DNA of 10,615 bases from JBCDBH01 sp039184055 (GTDB lineage Bacteria > Acidobacteriota > Thermoanaerobaculia > Multivoradales > J023). The DNA is taken from contig JBCDBH010000201.1 in the NCBI GenBank assembly GCA_039184055.1, positions 1 to 10,615 on the forward strand, in the 5' to 3' direction. Below the pieces are notes generated by a model that saw only the letters and a list, made by a program, of their open reading frames with translations, searched no databases and was not told the DNA's origin. This document shows, one piece after another, positions 6,572 through 10,615 of the stretch (the stretch's first letter is position 1; every line of letters starts with the position of its first letter). The position numbers and the translations under genes were made by a program.

Positions 6572-8323
6572 TCAGCGACGACGTAGCGCCCAGGCGCCAG
6601 CGACCGCGAGCAGACTCGCCAGCAGGCCAAGCCCCCAGGTTCCGAGGGTCGGGATTTCGAGAATCCCCGCGCCGCTCCCGATCAGCGTCACCGAGCTGTC
6701 GGCGGACGCCACTTCGAGCTCGATCGGGCCACCGAGCGGTGTCTCGGTCCAACCCTTGGTCACCGCCAGGGCGCGCCAGGCGCGACGATAGAGCACCCGC
6801 GCGGTCACCTCGACCGAGTCTCCCGGCTCGGCGCCCGATGGAAGAGAGAAGATCAGCTCACTGACGTCGGTCTCCCCCGCCGGAATCAACGTGTCCTCGA
6901 ATACGCCCTCGGCGTCGATGAAGAGCACCGGACGAACCGTCGGCCCTTGGCCATTGATCCGCCCCTCGAGCACCTTGGCGAAGCCTTTGCCCGGCTGACC
7001 AGCGTAGTCGCCAGGTTGCACACCGGGCACATCGTCACTGCCATAAAAGGGAATCGTCGGGCCGGCGATCTGGCTCAGCGTTTGACCGTTCCACGTCGCC
7101 TCGACCACCAGCAGCGCGTTGCGGATCGACACGCCGGTGGGAAAGGCGTGGCCGAGGCCGAAGTTCTCCACTGCCGCCGTCACGCGAACCGTACCGTTCT
7201 CCTCGACACAATCCATCGTCAGGTCGATCGCCGCGCCATAGTTCATCGCCGTGGCGGTGGGAAAGGCGTGGCTGTGATTCTGCTCCGACGGTCGAGTCGG
7301 GTTGAAGGGCTGCGTACACACCTGCGCGGGTGGCAGCTCGGCCATATGACAGTCCTGGCACGACTGAAAACCAGGACCAGCCTGCGCGAAAGGCGATTCG
7401 AGCCACTCACCGTAGGTGTTCTGGCCCGGCGCACCGGTGAACGGATTGTTGTATTGATGGCACGACGCACAAAAGCGCGAATCGGCGAACACCGGGTTGT
7501 ACGACGCCCGCATACCGCCGAAGGTCACGTCGTCGAGTGAGCCCCAGACATATTGGCTGGTGGGAAACGACGTCGGCTCCGGAAACCGATAGGTGGCGTT
7601 GCCGAGCAGGTGCAGGGCATCCACATTCTCGTTGACATCGGCGATCTGATGACAGGCGATACAGCTCACGCCTTCCAACGCGGCGGGATCGGTCACCTCG
7701 TCGAGAAACACACCACCCGGGTTGAAAGCCTCGGCGATCGGCGTGTGACAGGTGGCGCAGAATCCGGTGTTGTCGGGATCGTGGGTATCCCGAAAAACAT
7801 AACCCGCCGAGCCACCGGGTGTACCGGTTCCCGAATAGAGATCGAGCACCCATGGGTCGACCGCCGCGATCGAATGACTGGTACCCATCCAATCCGCGAC
7901 CTGATTGCCATGACAGCTCGAGCAGCTGTTGTCGATCGTCAAGGGCTCGTAATCGGGATCATCGGCCGCGGGAAGCTTGGGCAAGAAGATCTCGACATCG
8001 GTGGTTCCGTTCGCGACCGGGCTGAACAGACCATTGGTCGTCCAATTGTCGGTCGCATCGGGATCGTACGGTACACCGGCCGTGATGATCACCGGATCGA
8101 CGGGATTGATCGGCAACGTGAACGTGCCGTCGGCCCCGGTGATCACCACGGTCCCGTCGGGGTCGGCTTGCACGTGGACCCGTGCGCCCTCGATCGGTTC
8201 TTCCGTGTCGAGGTCTTTGACGGTACCCGAAATATCAGCCGAGCTGACTGACGGCACCAGAGCGACAAAGACCAGCATGCAAAAGGCGATGAGTGAGTGG
8301 ACTGAGCGAAATCGGCGCGGCAT
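6572..8323 (-). CDS. Secreted pentahaem cytochrome c with carboxypeptidase-regulatory-like domain and IPTL-CTERM tail
   Basis: A 583-residue exported electron-transfer protein. ATG 8323 is chosen because GAGGAG lies four bases upstream and it opens a signal peptide (1-29, cleaved near SSA). Residues about 30-115 look like a carboxypeptidase regulatory-like (Ig-type) domain: ISGTVKDLDTEEPIEGARV, then TGADGTFTLPI. Five CxxCH haem sites follow: CSSCH 134-138, CATCH 189-193, CIACH 221-225, CASCH 285-289, CQDCH 322-326, arranged as in cytochrome c554-like multihaem proteins. A beta domain (about 370-540) contains GLGHAFPTG (389-397), a motif seen in multihaem cytochromes. The C-terminus (557-583) starts IPTLGTWG, then a hydrophobic segment and RRR: an IPTL-CTERM sorting tail of the PEP-CTERM type. 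Likely envelope anchored or surface processed; redox partner unknown. It follows the minus-strand gene ending at 8469 by 145 bases. Confidence 0.93.
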   Translation of the reverse strand: MPRRFRSVHSLIAFCMLVFVALVPSVSSADISGTVKDLDTEEPIEGARVHVQADPDGTVVITGADGTFTLPINPVDPVIITAGVPYDPDATDNWTTNGLFSPVANGTTDVEIFLPKLPAADDPDYEPLTIDNSCSSCHGNQVADWMGTSHSIAAVDPWVLDLYSGTGTPGGSAGYVFRDTHDPDNTGFCATCHTPIAEAFNPGGVFLDEVTDPAALEGVSCIACHQIADVNENVDALHLLGNATYRFPEPTSFPTSQYVWGSLDDVTFGGMRASYNPVFADSRFCASCHQYNNPFTGAPGQNTYGEWLESPFAQAGPGFQSCQDCHMAELPPAQVCTQPFNPTRPSEQNHSHAFPTATAMNYGAAIDLTMDCVEENGTVRVTAAVENFGLGHAFPTGVSIRNALLVVEATWNGQTLSQIAGPTIPFYGSDDVPGVQPGDYAGQPGKGFAKVLEGRINGQGPTVRPVLFIDAEGVFEDTLIPAGETDVSELIFSLPSGAEPGDSVEVTARVLYRRAWRALAVTKGWTETPLGGPIELEVASADSSVTLIGSGAGILEIPTLGTWGLGLLASLLAVAGAWALRRR

Positions 8324-8327
8324 GGCT

Positions 8328-8333
8328 CTCCTC
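8328..8333 (-). promoter_or_regulatory. Ribosome binding site that fixes the cytochrome start at 8323
   Basis: On the minus strand GAGGAG precedes ATG 8323 by four bases. The longer start at 8368 would add 15 Arg-rich residues before the signal peptide and has no comparable site. Confidence 0.75.
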
Positions 8334-8445
8334 GCGGCCCAGGCGCGTCGGAAACCCATCCGAGCCACCGGACACTGTTAACTCTAGGCCACATAATCTA
8401 CACCGATCAGGCCGAAAATCCCCTTGGCAATCCATCCGTGTACCC

Positions 8446-8461
8446 CGGAACCATGGTTCCG
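8446..8461. repeat. 16-base perfect palindrome downstream of the minus-strand secreted-protein gene
   Basis: CGGAACCATGGTTCCG reads the same on both strands and sits seven bases past the stop of the gene at 8469-9392, in the 145-base gap before the cytochrome gene. GTA and TAC flank it with a small asymmetry. There is no U-run on either side, so it is a weak terminator candidate. A protein-binding site or mRNA stem are alternatives. Confidence 0.6.
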
Positions 8462-8468
8462 TACCGTC

Positions 8469-9392
8469 TCAAGGCCCGGTATAGGCGTCCTGACGCTCGG
8501 CCTCGAAGGCGAAATAGAACCACCAGCCCATCTCGCCGTTGTGCATGTCGCGATCGTCACCCGCGGAACAATTGCCGGTACCACCGGGGAGCAAAAGACT
8601 GATCGACTGGCCACCGACGAGCGGCAGATCTTCCGGCAGGAGAATCTGATCGGCATCGCTTTCAGAGATGAAGCCACGCACCAAACCTCCGGTGAGCTCG
8701 GTCGCCGGATCCCCCACCCAGGTGGCCGCCCAGCGCGCCGAGGTCAAGGCGATCTCACTGCCACCAAAGCTCAGGGATGCGGTCACTTCGTCGCCGACAA
8801 AGCAATCCGGCAACACCGCCGCGACCGCTGGCGAATAGCCGGTCGTCGTACCCACCACGCTGTCGAGACATACCCCAGAGTCCTGATTGGCGATCTCGGT
8901 GATCGCCGGCACGTTCATCGGGTCGTTGGTGCACGCGGTCGTCGCCACGGGATCGGTGCACATGGCGCCGCGCAGCTCCGCCTGGGTTCGGTTCCCTACC
9001 CCTTGATCGAGCGGCCGAAAGAGCACCAGAAGCGAAGCGTCGAGAAAACCATCGCCATCGCCATCGAAGTTGAGCTCTTCACCGAGCTCGCCATTGAACG
9101 AGACACCGGCGAGCGGAATCTCGTTGTCGGTGAAATCGAAACAGCCGCCAATTCCCAGATCGACAAATACATGGGGATCACGAAGGTCGAGATCGGTCAC
9201 CCGGTACGCCGTGGCGGGTAGATAACCCACCACATCGCTCCACAGGGTCCCGTCTCCCGATTCGAAACCATCGGTGAAAACCACCTGGCCATGACTCGTG
9301 GCGGCGACGCAAACACCGATGAGCATCGCCGCGAGCCATACTCGCTTCTCATGAGAGTTCTTGCCACGCGCGGTCGACCTTCTGACATCCAT
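8469..9392 (-). CDS. Secreted Cys-rich protein with N-terminal DGFESGD motif, function unknown
   Basis: A 307-residue protein; minus-strand GGAGGT lies six bases before ATG 9392. A long basic n-region (1-17) is followed by a hydrophobic core (18-33) and likely cleavage near HGQ (34-36). Immediately after comes VVFTDGFESGDGTLWSD (37-53), the motif that closes the proteins at 2889 and 5307. The mature part is acidic and predicted beta-rich, with NFDGDGDGFLD (108-118), a DxDxDG calcium-loop-like stretch, and seven Cys after the signal peptide (84, 145, 154, 175, 197, 275; one more, C28, lies within the signal core). It ends with a WWFYFAFE block (290-297). It matches no family I recognise. It is upstream of, and in the same direction as, the pentahaem cytochrome, but 145 bases and a palindrome separate them, so co-transcription is uncertain. 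Confidence 0.82.
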   Translation of the reverse strand: MDVRRSTARGKNSHEKRVWLAAMLIGVCVAATSHGQVVFTDGFESGDGTLWSDVVGYLPATAYRVTDLDLRDPHVFVDLGIGGCFDFTDNEIPLAGVSFNGELGEELNFDGDGDGFLDASLLVLFRPLDQGVGNRTQAELRGAMCTDPVATTACTNDPMNVPAITEIANQDSGVCLDSVVGTTTGYSPAVAAVLPDCFVGDEVTASLSFGGSEIALTSARWAATWVGDPATELTGGLVRGFISESDADQILLPEDLPLVGGQSISLLLPGGTGNCSAGDDRDMHNGEMGWWFYFAFEAERQDAYTGP

Positions 9393-9618
9393 GACAGCAC
9401 CTCCACTGGATTCGGGCGCAGGGTATCACTCCAACGATTTTGTCGCGCCCCGGCGACTTGATAGATTTCTGCGCCGCCTGGCCGATCCAGGGAAACCTCT
9501 TCGACGAAGCGTCAGTCAGAGTCGAGTCGCACCGAGGTGCGCGGAGAGACCATCCCGGCCGGTGGTAAAGTTCGACAGACTCGTCACTTCGACGACGTTC
9601 CGCAAAAGGAAGATCACC
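9393..9618. promoter_or_regulatory. Divergent intergenic region between the secreted-protein gene and lepA
   Basis: 226 bases separate two outward-facing genes, so promoters for both strands must lie here. For lepA, TAAAGT at 9566-9571 is the best -10-like box, with no good -35. For the minus-strand gene I see no convincing pair. A small stem, CGCACC (9528-9533) with GGTGCG (9536-9541), has only a two-base loop and is probably not significant. An AGGA-containing Shine-Dalgarno (9607-9610) precedes the lepA start. Confidence 0.4.
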
Positions 9619-10200
9619 TTGTCCCAGCATCAGAGCAAGACGCGCAACTTCTGCATCATCGCCCATATCGACCACGGTAAATCGACGCTCGCCGATCGAC
9701 TGATCCAACGCTGTGGTGGTGTCGACGAGCGCGAATTCAAGGATCAGATGCTCGACTCGATGGACATCGAGCGCGAGCGCGGGATCACGATCAAGAGCAA
9801 CACCTTTACGCTCACCTACACGGCGCAAGACGGTGAGACCTACACGCTCAACCTGATCGATACTCCGGGACACGTCGATTTCTCGCACGAGGTGCGGCGT
9901 TCGCTGATGTCGTGCGAAGGCGCGCTCTTGTTGGTCGACGCGTCGCAGGGCGTGGAAGCGCAGACCGTCGCCAATCTCTACTTGGCCCTCGAATACGATC
10001 TCGAAGTCGTCCCGGTGATCAACAAAATCGATCTGCCATCCGCCGACATCGACCGGGTGCGCGAGGAGATCGACGAGGACCTCGGGCTCGACCCCTTCGA
10101 GGCCGTCCTGTGCTCGGCGAAGACCGGCACGGGTATCGACGATGTCCTCGAAGCGATCGTCAACCAGCTGCCGGCTCCCGAAGGCGATCCCGAAGCGATC
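9619..10200 (+). CDS. lepA: Elongation factor 4 (LepA), N-terminal GTPase domain only
   Basis: LepA is a ribosome-associated translational GTPase. The start is TTG 9619, eight bases after AGGA; it gives a product (MSQHQSKTRNFCIIAHIDHGKST) aligning with the normal LepA N-terminus. GTPase motifs are all present: P-loop AHIDHGKST (15-23), RGITI switch, DTPGH (81-85), NKID (135-138) and SAK (166-168), then the PAPEGDPEA stretch (185-193) that ends domain I in LepA. The next part of LepA (domain II, domain III, the EF-G-like domain and the LepA-specific C-terminus, about 400 residues) is missing. The reading frame continues instead into SecA sequence. As it stands this is a broken lepA whose true remainder lies elsewhere, most likely because of a chimeric join. 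The 5' part is confidently lepA. Confidence 0.92.
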
Positions 10201-10248
10201 CGTGCTCAGATTGAAGACGGTCATGTGTCTGATGAGCAGGCCGTGAAA
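10189..10248 (+). other. lepA/secA junction
   Basis: LepA similarity stops after EGDPEA (about base 10198) and certain SecA similarity starts at DAGGLF (about 10249). The residues between (IRAQIEDGHVSDEQAVK) fit the variable lead-in of SecA better than LepA domain II, so the join is probably near 10195-10205. There is no mobile-element end, stop codon or gap of Ns at the join. Confidence 0.75.
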
Positions 10249-10615
10249 GACGCAGGTGGTCTTTTCGTTCTGGCGACAGAACGCCACGAAAGCCGCCGGA
10301 TCGACAACCAGCTGCGCGGTCGATCTGGCCGACAGGGGGATCCGGGCCGCAGTGCGTTCTTCCTGAGCCTCGAAGATGACCTGATGCGGATTTTCGGCTC
10401 CGACCGTCTGGAAAAGGTCCTCTCAGGCCTCGGCATGAAGGAAGGTGAGGCGATCATCCACCCTTGGGTGAACAAATCCCTTGAGCGCGCGCAGTCAAAG
10501 GTCGAAGGGCGCAACTTTGACATCCGCAAGCAGCTGCTCAAATTCGACGATGTGATGAACGAGCAGCGAAAGATTATCTTCAGTCAGCGCCGCGAGTTCA
10601 TGGAAACCAGCGATC
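10201..10615 (+). CDS. secA: SecA preprotein translocase ATPase, internal fragment in frame with lepA
   Basis: The frame opened by lepA continues without a stop to the right edge, but from about base 10246 the protein is SecA: GGLFVLATERHESRRIDNQL, then RGRSGRQGDPGRS, DDLMRIFGSDR, HPWVNKSLERAQSKVEGRNF and FDDVMNEQRK. This covers the end of the second nucleotide-binding domain (its QLRGRSGRQGD motif VI arginines) and the start of the helical scaffold region. SecA normally drives protein export through SecYEG; this piece lacks the first ATPase domain and cannot work alone. The wording resembles alphaproteobacterial SecA (inference from memory). Serine codons here are TCT, AGT, AGC, TCC and TCA and none of eleven is TCG, while seven of eleven in the lepA part are TCG, so the two halves likely come from different genomes. 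Confidence 0.9.

Noticed and set aside
8324..8368. Longer start for the pentahaem cytochrome
   Set aside because: No ribosome site, and it places 15 Arg-rich residues before an otherwise normal signal peptide.
9528..9541. Hairpin CGCACC/GGTGCG upstream of lepA as a regulatory structure
   Set aside because: A two-base loop is too tight for a stable stem, and such short symmetry is expected by chance in GC-rich DNA.
9349..10287. 312-codon minus-strand frame across the intergenic region and lepA
   Set aside because: It is antisense to conserved LepA GTPase motifs and shows no domain or start signal of its own.
9619..10615. A genuine functional LepA-SecA fusion protein
   Set aside because: Both partners lose domains they need and codon choice changes at the join. 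I treat it as two fragments and keep the join as a finding to check.

Overview
The window is GC-rich, densely coding bacterial DNA, with strong G/C bias at third codon positions and Ser mostly TCG. The deposited strand probably comes from an Acidobacteriota-like or deltaproteobacterial-like organism. This is inferred from the mix of a CRTAC1-type ASPIC/UnbV protein next to a TPR protein, an IPTL-CTERM multihaem cytochrome, and several secreted proteins carrying a short DGFESGD..WS motif. A gammaproteobacterium such as a xanthomonad cannot be excluded. No tRNA, rRNA, CRISPR array or insertion sequence is visible, and no gene-free stretch exceeds 300 bases.

Layout. (1) Positions 1-2739, plus strand: the 3' end of an FG-GAP/ASPIC-UnbV protein gene, overlapping by ATGA a secreted TPR protein gene, then 14 bases to aat (leucyl/phenylalanyl-tRNA--protein transferase). 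These look like one operon. (2) Positions about 2745-6475, plus strand: a probable promoter, then three secreted-protein genes. The first is a 595-aa protein of unknown function, followed by two hairpins. The second and third overlap by ATGA and together resemble a copper amine oxidase split in two: an N2-domain-like 177-aa protein and a catalytic-domain-like 371-aa protein. In the latter the cofactor-forming N-Y-D/E motif and one copper histidine appear lost. A strong bidirectional terminator closes the unit. (3) Positions 6505-9392, minus strand, convergent: a secreted pentahaem cytochrome c with an IPTL-CTERM tail, preceded by a secreted Cys-rich protein that carries the DGFESGD motif just after its signal peptide. 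(4) Positions 9619-10615, plus strand: the start of lepA (elongation factor 4), which at about residue 194 runs in frame into the middle of a SecA protein. Serine codon choice changes at the join and both proteins lose essential domains, so a chimeric assembly join is the likeliest explanation.

How the parts may fit. The middle of the window (2889-9392) encodes five exported proteins. Three share the same short motif and one has a sorting tail, which suggests a set of envelope or surface proteins with a shared export or sorting route, two of them an amine-oxidase-like pair. The housekeeping genes aat and lepA flank this block. The most interesting items are the split, degenerate amine-oxidase-like pair, the shared motif found at opposite ends of different proteins, and the lepA-secA join.
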